From Marchantia polymorpha subsp. ruderalis (lineage: Eukaryota > Streptophyta > Marchantiopsida > Marchantiales > Marchantiaceae), in the NCBI GenBank assembly GCA_037833965.1, contig AP031357.1, positions 17,876,001 to 17,940,000 on the forward strand: a DNA stretch of 64,000 nucleotides. The letters run 5' to 3'. This document shows, piece after piece, positions 12,001 to 24,000 of the stretch. The position numbers and the translations under genes were made by a program. The notes under the pieces are model-generated. The model worked only from the letters and a program-made list of their open reading frames with translations. It made no database searches and was not told the origin of the DNA. Every line of letters begins with the position of its first letter. Positions within the stretch are counted from its first letter, which is position 1.

Positions 12001-13284
12001 AGGACGACATGCGGAGCATCTCGATTACATTCTTCGGGTTGACAGAAGTATTAATTGGATTTCAGTCCTCTGCATCATTACCGTAGCTCTGCATGGTGGC
12101 AACCCTGACCGCTGACTGCTGTACATTCTCTGACCCAAACGACGATGAACGGAGGTTTGCAGCCGAAATGATGCGGGCCTGGTCTCGGTCCGCTCGGCTC
12201 GTTTGAATTCACGGTATAATATTTCCGTTACAAATGAAGTATCCAGTGTTTATACTGGAGACTGTTGTAATCCTAAATTACAGTTACCTTTGAGGTGAAA
12301 TTAATGTATATACTCTAATCAAGTGGTCTTTCGTACTTGATAAATTGGAACGTGGGTGAGAATTCTCCCGACTTAATGTACGCAGACCGCATCAGAGATT
12401 CCTAAGTTGTGATTAGCTACTAGCTAGATAGATAACTAGAGAATTCAAAGCAGCTTAATATGCTATTGACGGTCAAATTACCTTCATTACGTTACCGGTA
12501 AGAATTTTTTAACGATATTAAAGACCTTTCGTGAGAGTGTCATCCAGGAAAAACTGCATGGCAAATGGGAAGGGGTATAGTTCTTAAAAAGATAATTCCT
12601 AAAACCTAAACAATTTTCTAAATATATGTTCCATACGACCACCCGAATTTTTTTAAGGATTTGATACATATGTATATAAATATATTAAAAGATTCAAATT
12701 TTTTTTAAAAATATTAATTTATTTCGAATTTTGATTAAATTGGTTAAGTTCGTGAAATCACTCATTGATCAATTTACTATTCATTCATGTTTCTTTTCTT
12801 TATTTGATTAAATTTTGATATAATTTCAGATTTTTTCCTCAAATATATTTCATTTATAGATATAAATATTTAAAATTTTGTTTTAGAAATAATACATAAC
12901 ATCCAGCCAAGATTAAAAAAAAAAGGGTTATAATTATAAAGCTGACTTTTTTGAACGAAGTGACTGAATGACTTGAAATCTCTGATCTCAGGTAGACAAA
13001 ATGTAAGTCCAATCCTCACAATTTGAAAAGACTTCAGATTATTTTTTAGTGCATATCCAAAAAGATATGGGCCAGAATGGTGAAAATATTGGAAAACACT
13101 TAGTTCATATCTATTTATTGATTATCGAATCAAACTTTCTTGGGATAATTGGACAAGAGAACCAGAGAGAGAGGTTCGAGACGGTAAGGTCAGAACCATT
13201 CAACAAGCATTGATACTAGTGAATATAAATTTCAAGGTGGAAAGATCTTGAGTTTCAAAGGAATCATCAATGTCCCATCATCCA
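9033..13284. other. Intergenic, nothing recognised
   Basis: Open frames of 60 to 139 codons occur on both strands (for example 11536-11955, -, with an ATG start), but none shows a domain, signal peptide or conserved motif. 12.4-13.0 kb becomes AT-rich. No tRNA or repeat was identified. Confidence 0.4.
13265..13273. repeat. Possible target-site duplication of the LINE
   Basis: CATCAATGT occurs here beyond the LINE 3' tail and again at 15417-15425 beyond its 5' end. Nine identical bases at each side fit a target-site duplication. However, the second copy lies inside a local minisatellite with similar words, so chance is a real alternative. Confidence 0.25.
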
Positions 13285-15378
13285 TGGTAAATGGTAAATG
13301 GTAAATAGATCAAGCCCGTGGGACCCAAAGGGTCAAAAGGCTAAAAAACACAATACAAACAATCCAACTCCAAACTAGGAGAGAACCAAAAGAACCCCCT
13401 AGCTAGTGCCCAAAGCACTAGAACGGTAACTAATAATATCTCTAATGTAACAACCTAAATCATAAGGCTCGAGTTGAAGCAGAGAAAAGAAATTCTCGAC
13501 ATCAACTTTATGCGCCACTCGAATCTCTATATATCTAGTACAAGTAATAAACACATGCTCTTCATCCTCAACATTTCTCCCATCACATAGCCTACAAATC
13601 CGTTCACTCCTATCAATATTCAACCAACGTCCTTCCTCAATTCCAAGCCTATGAGATCCTGTTCTATGCCTGGCAATAATATGACGTAAAGATGTAGCAA
13701 TCTCTGCAACAAGGTACCCTTGCTCACAATAAATAAGCATAGGATTCACATGAAGTTGATAAAACTGCATTTTAGTGCCTACTCTCCTCCAAATGATGTT
13801 GAGAAACTCCTCCTTAATACGCTCGCGAAGGGCCATAGGTTGCAGATCCCAATCCAAATCCGTCACATTCCACCTCAAAGACCAAGTCATCACATCTGCA
13901 AACCATCCCTTGGAACGTGTGGCACGCAAAGCATGAAGAGGAAGTCGAGAAGCATCAAGAGATCTCACCCTTCTAATATAAGTGATGGTCAAGTAGAGAG
14001 CTTCAGCCTCAAGAGGTAGACAACCGGTTTCCGCAAGAAGAATAGCATAAGGAGTTTGGTTCCTTACACCTAACTCTTCTTGTAAGAAGATCTTTTGCAC
14101 CCTTTCCACACGCTCCCAACTTGTCTTCTTACTGCCAGGACCCCACACTTGTGTCCCATATAGAACCACCGGCAACACTAAACTCCTAAATAAAAATTTC
14201 CTAAGACTCCAAGATACTAGATGGGCTCTTCTACATCGATTTAACAATGAATATAGAGCTTTGTAACCAGCTTCTACTCTCTTTTGTACACAAAGTGCCC
14301 AACTATAATTCTGAGAAAAATCAATGCCTAAATATTTGTAACTCTTCACTTGTTCCAATTCTAGTCCCTTGTAAAAGAAAGAGAACTTGGATCTAGTGCC
14401 CACAAGAATGATCTTTGATTTTTCCAGATTGACCTCCATCTGATTTCGAGTACAAAAGCTAGCCAAAGTATCAAGGTGTTTCTGTAAACTAATTGCATCA
14501 CGTGCTAGTAATATGATATCATCTGCGTACAAAAGAGCTTTGATCACAAAGTCTCCAAGTTTGACTCCTTCACTCTCACAATCATCCAACCACCTTTCTA
14601 TATCATCTATGAATATTCCGAATAGAGTAGGAGAGAGAGGACAACCTTGAATAACTCCAATGGTGCTCGAGATCTCTTGAGGCTGAGAGGCATCAATCTT
14701 AGCTCGAACTGAAGTGTATAAAGTGGCCACAGCTCCGAGTAGATTAGCCGGTACTCCAATGTCTTGTAGTCTTTCCCATAAAAGCTTTCGAGGAACAGTA
14801 TCAAAAGCTTTCTTCAAATCGATGAAGGCACAAAATAAAGCTTTCCCATTGCCCTTGGATTTCTCCCATAAAACACGTAAGGCCAAAATATGGTCAATAG
14901 TGTTGTATGTAGGACGAAAACCGGCTTGGGCCTTTGCTCTCTTCTGAAAATCCTCTGTCCATGTGCTCAACTTCGATTCTACCAACTTCCCAAACAACTT
15001 GGCAAAAACACTACCAACCATGATGGTGCGATAGTTTGTCACCACGTTCTTCCTTCCTGATTTATGAATAGGAACAATCTTCCGCATGGACCAAGTTGAT
15101 GGAAAACCGTGAACCATAGCATCTTCCAAAAGCTTAGTGAGAACCGGTCCAATACAATCTCCTCCCCACTTGATAAGTTCAATGGACAAGCCATCTAAAT
15201 CCTCACATTTGCCATTTGCTAATTTTCGGAGAATAGTCATCACCTCTCCTTCCGAAAATAATCCAGGTGTTGCTTCGCAATATGGCATAGATGTGGCTTC
15301 TGGAAAGAAATAGAGCTTTTCGGCAAAAGCTACCAAAGACTCGGAATCAAGAGAAGGTTTTGACGATGGTGTAGCTAA
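13285..15378 (-). mobile_element. 5'-truncated non-LTR retrotransposon (LINE)
   Basis: The element consists of a reverse transcriptase frame, a 3' untranslated stretch of about 90 bp, and a 3' tail of three TTTACCA-type heptamers at 13285-13307 (seen as GGTAAAT on the + strand). There is no LTR. The endonuclease and first-ORF parts expected upstream of a plant LINE reverse transcriptase are missing, which is the usual result of incomplete target-primed reverse transcription. The break is near 15378, where the frame meets a stop inside a minisatellite. The intact frame suggests a fairly recent insertion. Confidence 0.9.
13399..15378 (-). CDS. LINE reverse transcriptase, N-terminally truncated
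   Basis: The frame is open from 15378 to the stop at 13399. From the codon at 15336 it covers 645 residues. Reverse transcriptase motifs appear in order: FIDLKKAFDT near residue 172, QGCPLSP near 230, and the catalytic YADD at about 270. The LEKSK and YLGI motifs of the thumb side follow. Near the C-terminus CRLC and HVFITC (about 581-599) form the zinc-binding zf-RVT module common in plant LINE-derived polymerases. There is no methionine at the start and the apurinic endonuclease domain is absent, so the product is a fragment of ORF2. It would copy RNA to DNA at a nicked target, but this copy lacks its own endonuclease. No frameshift or stop is seen inside. Confidence 0.93.
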   Translation of the reverse strand, partial: LATPSSKPSLDSESLVAFAEKLYFFPEATSMPYCEATPGLFSEGEVMTILRKLANGKCEDLDGLSIELIKWGGDCIGPVLTKLLEDAMVHGFPSTWSMRKIVPIHKSGRKNVVTNYRTIMVGSVFAKLFGKLVESKLSTWTEDFQKRAKAQAGFRPTYNTIDHILALRVLWEKSKGNGKALFCAFIDLKKAFDTVPRKLLWERLQDIGVPANLLGAVATLYTSVRAKIDASQPQEISSTIGVIQGCPLSPTLFGIFIDDIERWLDDCESEGVKLGDFVIKALLYADDIILLARDAISLQKHLDTLASFCTRNQMEVNLEKSKIILVGTRSKFSFFYKGLELEQVKSYKYLGIDFSQNYSWALCVQKRVEAGYKALYSLLNRCRRAHLVSWSLRKFLFRSLVLPVVLYGTQVWGPGSKKTSWERVERVQKIFLQEELGVRNQTPYAILLAETGCLPLEAEALYLTITYIRRVRSLDASRLPLHALRATRSKGWFADVMTWSLRWNVTDLDWDLQPMALRERIKEEFLNIIWRRVGTKMQFYQLHVNPMLIYCEQGYLVAEIATSLRHIIARHRTGSHRLGIEEGRWLNIDRSERICRLCDGRNVEDEEHVFITCTRYIEIRVAHKVDVENFFSLLQLEPYDLGCYIRDIISYRSSALGTS

Positions 15379-15452
15379 TCAATGTTACTATCCACTAGCT
15401 AATCAATGTTACTATCCATCAATGTTACTATCCACTAGTAGTGGATAGTAAC
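15373..15452. repeat. Minisatellite ending in a palindrome
   Basis: A unit of about 24 bp, AGCTAATCAATGTTACTATCC with CACT, is present twice in full and once in part. It is followed by a perfect palindrome at 15424-15452 with 14-bp arms (GTTACTATCCACTA) and a one-base centre. It lies exactly at the 5' junction of the LINE, so it may have arisen by repair or template switching during insertion. Confidence 0.75.
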
Positions 15453-18400
15453 AAATTCATATCTCTCTAGTTACGTCATCCACATAGTTCCTAGAGAGAT
15501 TTTCGAAATTGGTCACTAGCACATGCAATCCATTTTTAAATCATATTGGATTCTATAGTATTTCAAACTATTATTATCATACATCGTGAAAATCAAGCTG
15601 TCCAAATTTTATCACCCAGCCAACAACCATAGCCATCAGGACATTCCATCCACGGACGGAGAAGCGGGGCCGGCCATGTGTCCAGCCGTGAGGACTGTAC
15701 CGTTGGCTCGTACAGCAGAGAACAGAGAAAACTGTAGGTCTGCCCGGTCAAAGACGACCAACCTAATGGTTGGAGACTGGACATGCGCTCCTATATCGAG
15801 GACGACAGCTTTGTAGAAGACCCCGGGCTCGAAAGCATAAGCTGCACAAGGTAGCATCTTTGGCAAGCTCACCATCCTTAGAAGAACGCAGCAGGCCTCC
15901 AAACCGCCCATCGCCCGTCTTACAGCAACTCTGAGTCAGGACAAGAACTCTACCGCGCCGCAGGAACAGCCTGGTTCCTCGGGCTACGGTCACCTCCTCG
16001 TCCTTGTCTCGGGATCTTTTCCTTCTCGTCATCAGGACAGCAGTGATTTCGACAGTGCAACTCTTCCTCATGGTAACTACAATCTCGTTTATTCTGCACG
16101 AATTTCCCTCGAGGTTGGGCAGGATACGGGTATGATTACTGACCTAAACCTCAGGATCAGTTCTTTTTTAAGACGGCTAATCAACTACAGGTCCTGAGGT
16201 GACAGACAGTTGCCGAGCAGAAGACATCATGCCTCAAAGTTTGATGCCTTAACACTTGTTACTGGCGCTGTTCTTTGCGAAGATGACACATTTGTTGATG
16301 ATGATTTTCCTCGAAGAAATCTGGCCAATAAGGTCAGTAATTGACCAGTGCGAAAGTAAGCTTATCCTAACCACTGAAGAGCCACTGTCAAGCAAAAGCG
16401 TTTTGGCTTGTTTAGAGGTTTATTTGAACATGTGGAGAGAGCTTAGTGTGTGGATTGTGCTGTACTGTGCGCCATGAGCAATCATTTCCCGGAAGCGGTC
16501 TTGATGAAGGTTTGTAACGGTTGGAGAGTTCTCATGGTTATACTAAGTTTATGGTGTGAGCGACTCGTTTTTGAGCTCTCCTTCTAATGAGGTGGGAGGA
16601 TTCGGTCGGTGACCTTTGGGAGCCACATTCCCATGAAAACGAAAGAGTTTCTTCCCATTGGTAAGTACGTCCCACCCGCCTTTCGACCTTCAAACCTACT
16701 CATAGAAAGGAATGTTACGCGTACTATCTTCAAAATCGAAGACCGCATTGTTTCCCGTCTTTGGATCCTTATTGCATTTTCTTGCTTGCTTTAATTTCTG
16801 TGATGTATTGTTTTCCCTGTTCTCTGATTACATGGATATTAGATCCAGAAAAGAATACGAGCGTTTCTACACATATGGATGTTTGGCACAGTATGTGGTA
16901 TTCACAGCATATCCTTTCGAGTATAAGGATGACATTCAGACATACTGGCCTTTTGGAGACCACATTTTCATAATGAACCCTCCTTTCCGTTCAGGCATGT
17001 TGCCACTCTATCCTGCTGCTCGTCATTTCAATCCAGTCAGGTAGCGCAATAAAGCGCGGCCGAGCAGCTTTCCTCTATCTCAATGTAAGCGAATAATACT
17101 CGAGTACACAATCTTGGTTGATTTTCTGGCCCGTTCTAGAGTTGAATTGCTAGGGATGTGTGAAACATTTTTCTTTATATTCTTGGGAGGATAGGACAGC
17201 GAAGTCTAAAATGCTTGCAGCTTTAAATTGAGCGGTTTCTGGGCTTGTTAAACTACCGAAGCATTTCTTGGAAAGGCTTGCGTGAAACCAAGTTTGATTG
17301 ACGATTCGCATGTTGTTGAGTCAGCTGTGAAGTTCTTCTTAACAAATCAGCTTCGAGTCAAGGTCCCTTCTTGGATCTGCATCTTGTACGTTCAGTCCCC
17401 TAAAGCTAAGGAAGGGAAACCGAGTTTTAGGGTACCGATCAGGCAATCATTCATACATTCAAGTTTCCATGGGCGCCGAGTCAGTATAAAAGAAAAAAGC
17501 ATAAAAAACTACCCAGCTTTAATCCTAGACCTTGAAGATGTCCCTTTCCATCAGATTTACAATGTACACAACCGAGCAAAAGCAAATATATTGAGACATC
17601 GACCTATCTTCTTTCTTTATCCCCGACTTCGAATCTAGTAAAATCTAGTTTAAAGGATAATGAACATCCTGTAGTGGGCAATTTGCGACTCGTGAGAGCA
17701 ATCTGACAACGATAACGTCATGTCGTGGACGGTGCTCCAAATGGCGATACATTCGACAACATGTCCAGTGAACAACTGCAGCATCTAGCAGCAGATTCAC
17801 GAGCGAGAACAAAATGGGAGCATTGAGAACGAAATATCTAAAGGCTTCTTCAGGGAGATCGCCGAAAATGCGTCGTAGAGACAACGTGTCAGGAAGGATG
17901 GTACTGTCAGCCCGTGTAAGCAACAAACTATCGCAGGAAGTTACGGTATAGTTGTGGTTTGCAGCGGTGACCTGGCTGCCACGCAGATCCAGCACTGCAC
18001 GTACTAACTGACGTGGAGTGGAAGTTGCAGTGCTATCTAACCGTACAGTAGTCACAGGGAGGAGGATACAAGGCCAAAATTAGCCACCTAGGAGAAGTCT
18101 CCGCGGGAAACTCTGAGACTGGTTTTCCGGGATGGCCAGCTCCTTTTGCTCTGATGATGTGGCACTTCGATTCAGACATGGACGTTGCAGAAGGCTCCAC
18201 CGAAGGCCGGAAGAGAACAGTTATGCCACGTCGGACAAGCGACGTAGTGGGCTCCAACCCGAACGTGCAGTCTTGCCACGAAGGACGTATGCAGACTGCC
18301 CAAACGTCGGCCTGGCGGGAACCCCTGCCAGCCGGTCCTCCGATATACGAAATTCCCATGTACTATTCTACGTCTATGGTACCGATTTTATCATCCCTTT

Positions 18401-19299
18401 GAGTCACTCTTCATGCCCAATTATTTCTCCCCGAACTTCCATTATTCGATGTATACAATAATCCATATACTCAACGTGAAAACCCTGATCGATGTACAAT
18501 GTGGTGTATCAATTTGATGATTAAGATAGGGATTCTGGATCAGAAGCTAGACTATTCGGGAACCTTGCCAATGGCTTAGTATTCCCAGGTGAGTCTCGAG
18601 CACAGTAATATCTGAAAAAAGTAGAAAATATAATAAATAAATGAGTCTCGTGAAGGTTGAGGGGCTCAGGCAGCAGGAATCTGTAATCGGGTGTTAAGAC
18701 CTGTACCGGCCATCCCACACAGAAGAGGGAGCTGCTCTCGCTTTTCCACCAGCGCGACGGGAAACTGTCAACTGCCGTCGATATTATAGGACCATGTATT
18801 CTGTCCAAGTCATCATCAAGGCATGGCGATGACAGCGCGAACCTGGTGGACCGGCTGCCCCCGTTCGCGATTCGTCTCTCACTCAACGGCCAGCTTCCGA
18901 AGCATCTCCCACAAAGAGCATCAGTCAGGTCTAGCTCGGGTCCTTGTAACAGTCCTCGCCCGCCGGGATGGATCCCTCATTGGCGACCGGATAGAGGCAA
19001 GAGCCTCGACCTGATACCGGATCGAGCAGTCCATCCAGTCAGGCCCTGTTTCTCCCCGTGGTGGGGCCTCTCTGCCACCGGAGGCAAATAAAGTCGGGTT
19101 CGATTCTCTCTTTTTGTCTTCATCCGCCTATTCCTTCTTTTTATCCCATCTTCTTCCAGTCACCGGCTTCCTTCGCCGTTTTACTCCGTATGTGCACCTC
19201 ATTCCTCGACGGTACATACACCTTCGGTACTGTACTCTAACGGATTTGCCGAGCGGCCCGAGCCGAGGAGGAGCGGCGTAAATACAACCGTATTTCACC
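15453..19299. other. Intergenic, nothing recognised
   Basis: Frames up to about 140 codons exist on both strands (for example 17645-18055 on the minus strand, without an ATG start), but none has a recognisable domain. A weak inverted repeat around CCTCAGGA occurs at 16158-16200. The part near 18.8-19.1 kb is GC-richer and may be regulatory for the receptor kinase downstream. Confidence 0.4.
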
Positions 19300-21047
19300 A
19301 CGGGCGAGTATACGTGGGGGGGTTTATGCTGCGGACTTGGCGAGTTACCGGTGCCGCCAACGCCCGCCCGGTGGAAGGAAAGGAAGGAAGGCGGGGCCGC
19401 GGGGAGCGGCGGAGGAGGAGGCGAAGAGTTGCGGTGGGGCAGAGCAGCGCGGCGCAAGAAAGGAGCGTGTCTGGAGGAGAGGGACGAGAGAGTTTGGTGG
19501 CAGACAAGAAGGAGAGAGGCTCCGAGGACGACGATGAGTGCGGCCAAAGGCGATGGCGATGGCGATAAATCATGGCCTCCGGACGAGCGAGAGCATCGCC
19601 AAATACCGGCGAAGGGAAGAAGAAGATGGAGTACAGGAGGAGGAGGAGGAGGAGGAGTTATGGAAGGAGGAGTGCGAGAGGGGTCGTCATCATCAGGCTG
19701 TCTGTTCCGGAGGAGGCGAGTGGTCTGGCGTCTGGACCTCGGAGTTGGGGATGATGGAGAGGGCCTCCGAGGACGACGGGAGAATGATGGGGTTCGGCTA
19801 GGGGCTGTGGGAAAGCAACGACTGCGTTCGTGCAGGGAGGGCGGGAGGGCGGGAGGGCGATTGTGGGGTAATGAAAGCGGCAGGAAAAAGGTGGAGAGGA
19901 GGGAATCCGAGAGATGCGGACATTGAGATGTTTGCGGAGTGTGTCGGAACTCGCTGCAAGGGGCGCTGTTCCTGCTGCCTGCCTGGTGGCCGGGCTGGTT
20001 GCTTTCACAGTGTTACTGTCCTACATTTCGTCTGGTGAGGCCGAGCTGTAGTTGGTGTGGGAGAAAGGAGAGAAGCCAGGGAGTAGGCGTACGAGGACGA
20101 GGAGAAGGCTACTGGTACTGCTACTATGTCTTCTGCATGCAGGTATTGTTTTGCTGCGGATCGTGGTGGGTCTTCGGGTCGGGTCGGTTCTGAGCGGATC
20201 GACTCGGGCTAGCGAGTGGGAGAGTCTCCAGTGTCGTTACTCTCGGGTTTCAACTTTCAATCAATGCTGAGTTTACAGTACTGTTGCTGCAGAGGCAGCA
20301 TCCAATTTCTCCGTCCATCTAGGTGGGTTTGGATTTTGTCACCCGGTAGACTACTAGATAGAGAGGCCTGTGAAGGATCAGACTCGAGCTGGAGTTCAAG
20401 ACTGGGAGGGAGTGGAGATTAGTGACGAGCGAGAGCTAGCGTTGTGGGATGGGGAGCTAGAGAGAGGAAAGTGAGGTTTGATTGAATCGGTTTCCGAGCC
20501 CGAGGGAAGGCCGAGATGATGTTGATTATCCAGGACGGTTATTCTCATTGTGAAGGGCCTGGTGGTCTGGACGGGGTTGAGGAATTGTCGTACGAGGATG
20601 CTGGTGCTTTATGATGCGGGTCATTTCTGGCTCCACACCTGTCGTCGTCTAGAAGAAGATGATGGTTGTAGATTAGAGAGCCTGAACCTGAAGTTGAGCG
20701 CTGATTGGACTCTGTGCGCTGTACTGTCTGCCAGTTCCGAACTTTTTTGGGGAAGAAGAATTTGCTTGGCCATGAAGAAGGACGTGGGAAGGGAGAGAAG
20801 ATTATTGCGTCCTTGGAATTGGAGAGTAGAGCTCGGATGTCAGACGGATGAAACTCCTTTTAGACATGCTCCTCAAGGAACCACCACATACTCTTCTTGC
20901 TTTCTGGACTCGGAGACTTCACCGGAGTCATCATGCTCCCAGGATTTGCATTCTTAGCAATCTCATAGAGCGTACCGCTCAATCTCAATCCTGTTCTTAG
21001 AATCTGCTCTGTGCGTGCACTTGAAGAGTTGCAGGTCATAGGTGATC
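19300..21047 (+). promoter_or_regulatory. Purine-rich promoter/5' leader of the receptor kinase
   Basis: The stretch from about 19.3 to 19.9 kb is strongly G+A rich with GGAGGA runs, a pattern common in plant 5' leaders and promoters. It contains an upstream ATG at 19534 that opens 130 codons, ending at 19926, in the same direction as the kinase. That frame is low in complexity (Gly, Arg, Glu) and is probably not a conserved protein. The transcription start is not visible. The leader may be spliced, since exon 1 of the kinase begins at 21048. Confidence 0.35.
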
Positions 21048-24000
21048 ATGAACATCTCCGTGCTCCTTTACCTCTTCCTGTTGACATTTTTAAGCGTGTA
21101 TTCAAATGGTCAAGACATTCGAAATCCCGAAGGTGATGCTCACTCCGTTCTCGAGCTCCGTGCTGATTCTTTCTGCCTGACAAAGTTTTAATTCGTTTTG
21201 CCTTGCCGAAAAAGACTACAGATCTCCATTCCAACTCTTGCACTCTATTTTCCTTCAGCTCTCTGGAGTGGGTTGATTTAATTACCGATGACAGATTTTG
21301 GAACTGCCTCTCTCCTTCCCTCTGGCGCGTTTATTTATGGTACTCTACCCGAGCTCTCGCATTTTTATTACCGATTTTCGAGAGAACTGACTATGATTTG
21401 CCTGTGTGTTTGTCTGAATCTTGCAGTGGTGGCGCTAATAACTATGAAAAAGAACTGGGTATCTACTACCCCTGACTTCCTCAAGAGCTGGGATCAGTTT
21501 GGAACAGACCCATGTAGTTTCTCCCATGTCACTTGTGGTGTCAACAAGTCCGTATCTCGACTGTAAGTACTAGCCCGTGGCGTTGCACGTCTTTCAATTA
21601 CATATTATATGCACGCACTTTTAAGTCCAAGCAACTAAAAATTACAAGCATTTCTCGGAGATTTTATGCTGCACACACTGCAGTGTCATGAATCGAGATG
21701 TCCCGTCAGGCACATAGCAACTGCAATGTGTACTTCTTAAGGTAGCAGTGTTTTCGATCACTTCAAGATGAATACGAGCAACGAGTTCTGACTGATGCTG
21801 AATGATATGTGCATGTAGAGAATTGCCGAATCAGCGCATAAGTGGGGTATTATCGCCGTGGATTGGGAACTTGTCAAATCTGCAATACTTGTACGTGTGC
21901 TTTGGAATATAGGTCGTTGTTTGTAATCGCCGGAGCTGAAATATTGTTGGAGAGTCAATTCTCTGGTTTCAGGATTCGAGCCTTCTCTTCGCCGCTTGAA
22001 ATTGATAATTTCTAGTTGAAAGAAATGTGAGCTAATCGTCTGTGTCTATTGTCTACAGGACATTTCAAAACAATAACTTGACTGGCATTATCCCCGAAGA
22101 GATTAAGAACCTAGAACAGCTCCAAACACTGGATCTATCAAACAACAGCTTCACAGGCAGCATACCCGCTTCACTGGGTCAGCTAAAAAGCGCCACCCAA
22201 TTGTAAGACTGGATTCTGATTCTTGTGCCTATACTGATCTTCTTCGAGAACTAATAAACTACGACCTTCTCACATTTAAGCAGCTGACATGAGGTCGTAG
22301 ATTGCACCCTTCTGGTCGAACGTATCTCATACATATTTCTTCTTCATGAAAGTCTGCGGATGCCTGACGTTGGAACGCGCTTTGGTCTACACCAGTGACT
22401 AATTTTCGTTTTGGTTGCTTATTGGCATTGACACGAAGACAGAATGTTGGACTACAACCAATTGAGCGGGCCTATTCCGGAAACTCTGTCGGCGTTATCT
22501 GGCTTGAAACTTCTGTAAGCCACTCAAGAAATCACGAGACACTTCTTTTTCATGTAAATTTGAGTTATAATCTAGTATGATTGTGGAGTCTATCCCAAGC
22601 CGTAGTTCTTATGCATGTGCCATTGATACTGCGTAGGTCAAAGATATATCAAAGATTTGTCAACACAAGTGTGTACTGACTTCGATTGCTATGTGACAGG
22701 GATCTTTCCTACAACAATTTGAGCGGACTTGTTCCAAATATATCTGTTACCAATTTCAAGTAAGATTGTAGTGCTAACAGTATTTGTTTAAATTGGCTTG
22801 TTTTCATTCGTGAATCTCGAGCATCTTCAAAAGAACTGTGTGGGGATATCCAAACCAAAGCAGGTTTATCCACTGACGTTTCTAGCTTTATTCAGCTTGG
22901 CAGGAAATTTTCTCCTTTGTGGATCTCAAGTATCCCGAGATTGTCCTGGTGATCCTCCACTCCCGTTGGTACTTTTCAACACATCGAAGAGTAAGTTTTG
23001 TCTGCTCCCCCATTCCACACTTCCATTTCAACATGCACTCACTCCAGTGATTCACGCATACATCTTCAACTTCGGGACCGTGACCCTTTCAACAGATTCA
23101 CTGATGGATATGTACCATACTATCAGACTAGTATTCATGTCACATCTCTGTCCTTGTCAACTATATTTACTAATTGACTTCCTTCATTGTAACAGGCGAT
23201 TCATCGCCAGGCTACAACAAAGGCGCATTAGTATGCGGGCTCTCTGTGGGCGCTTCGTTTCTCATCGCATCAGTGGCCTTTGGGATTGCCTGGTGGCGAA
23301 GACATCATGCGAAGCAAGTGTTCTTTGATGTCAACGGTAATGCACTACGAGCCTACTAATACTGAATATGGACCTGAGAAATGTAGATTTCGTGGATCCA
23401 AGTGTTTGCTTCCTTACTGATTGTGTCACCGTGTGAACTTCGTTGTTCTCATGGCAGCACTTAGTTTTAGTTCAGCTCATCTGTTATCTCCTTTGATTTG
23501 TCCCTATATTTCAACCTCACAAAGAGTTGTGGAGCTGATGGAGAAGACCGTGCTCTTTTGTTTGCAGAGCAGGAAAATCCCAACATGACATTGGGTCAGT
23601 TGAAGAAGTTTTCTTTCAAAGAACTGCAAATTGCCACGAACAACTTTGACAACAACAATATTCTTGGGAGGGGGGGCTTCGGTAACGTGTACAAGGGAGT
23701 TCTCTCAGACGGGTCCTTAGTAGCGGTGAAACGCCTTCGTGAAGAAGGGACACCAGGTGGCGAAGTTCAATTCCAGATGGAAGTTGAGATGATAAGCCTG
23801 GCTGTACACCGAAACTTATTGCGCCTGAGGGGTTTCTGCATGACACCAACAGAACGGCTCCTTGTGTATCCTTATATGCCAAATGGGAGTGTTGCATCTC
23901 GCTTGCGAGGTAGTAGTGCCTAGCTCTCCAATTTTCAGTTATTTCCGTTTGACCAAGGGATCCTTTACAGTTCTCAGCCCAGCATTCATTCGTTCCCTGG

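Noticed and set aside
19128..19926. Many overlapping 60-190 codon frames on both strands
   Set aside because: They come from G+A-rich low-complexity DNA without stops; several lack an ATG and none has a domain.
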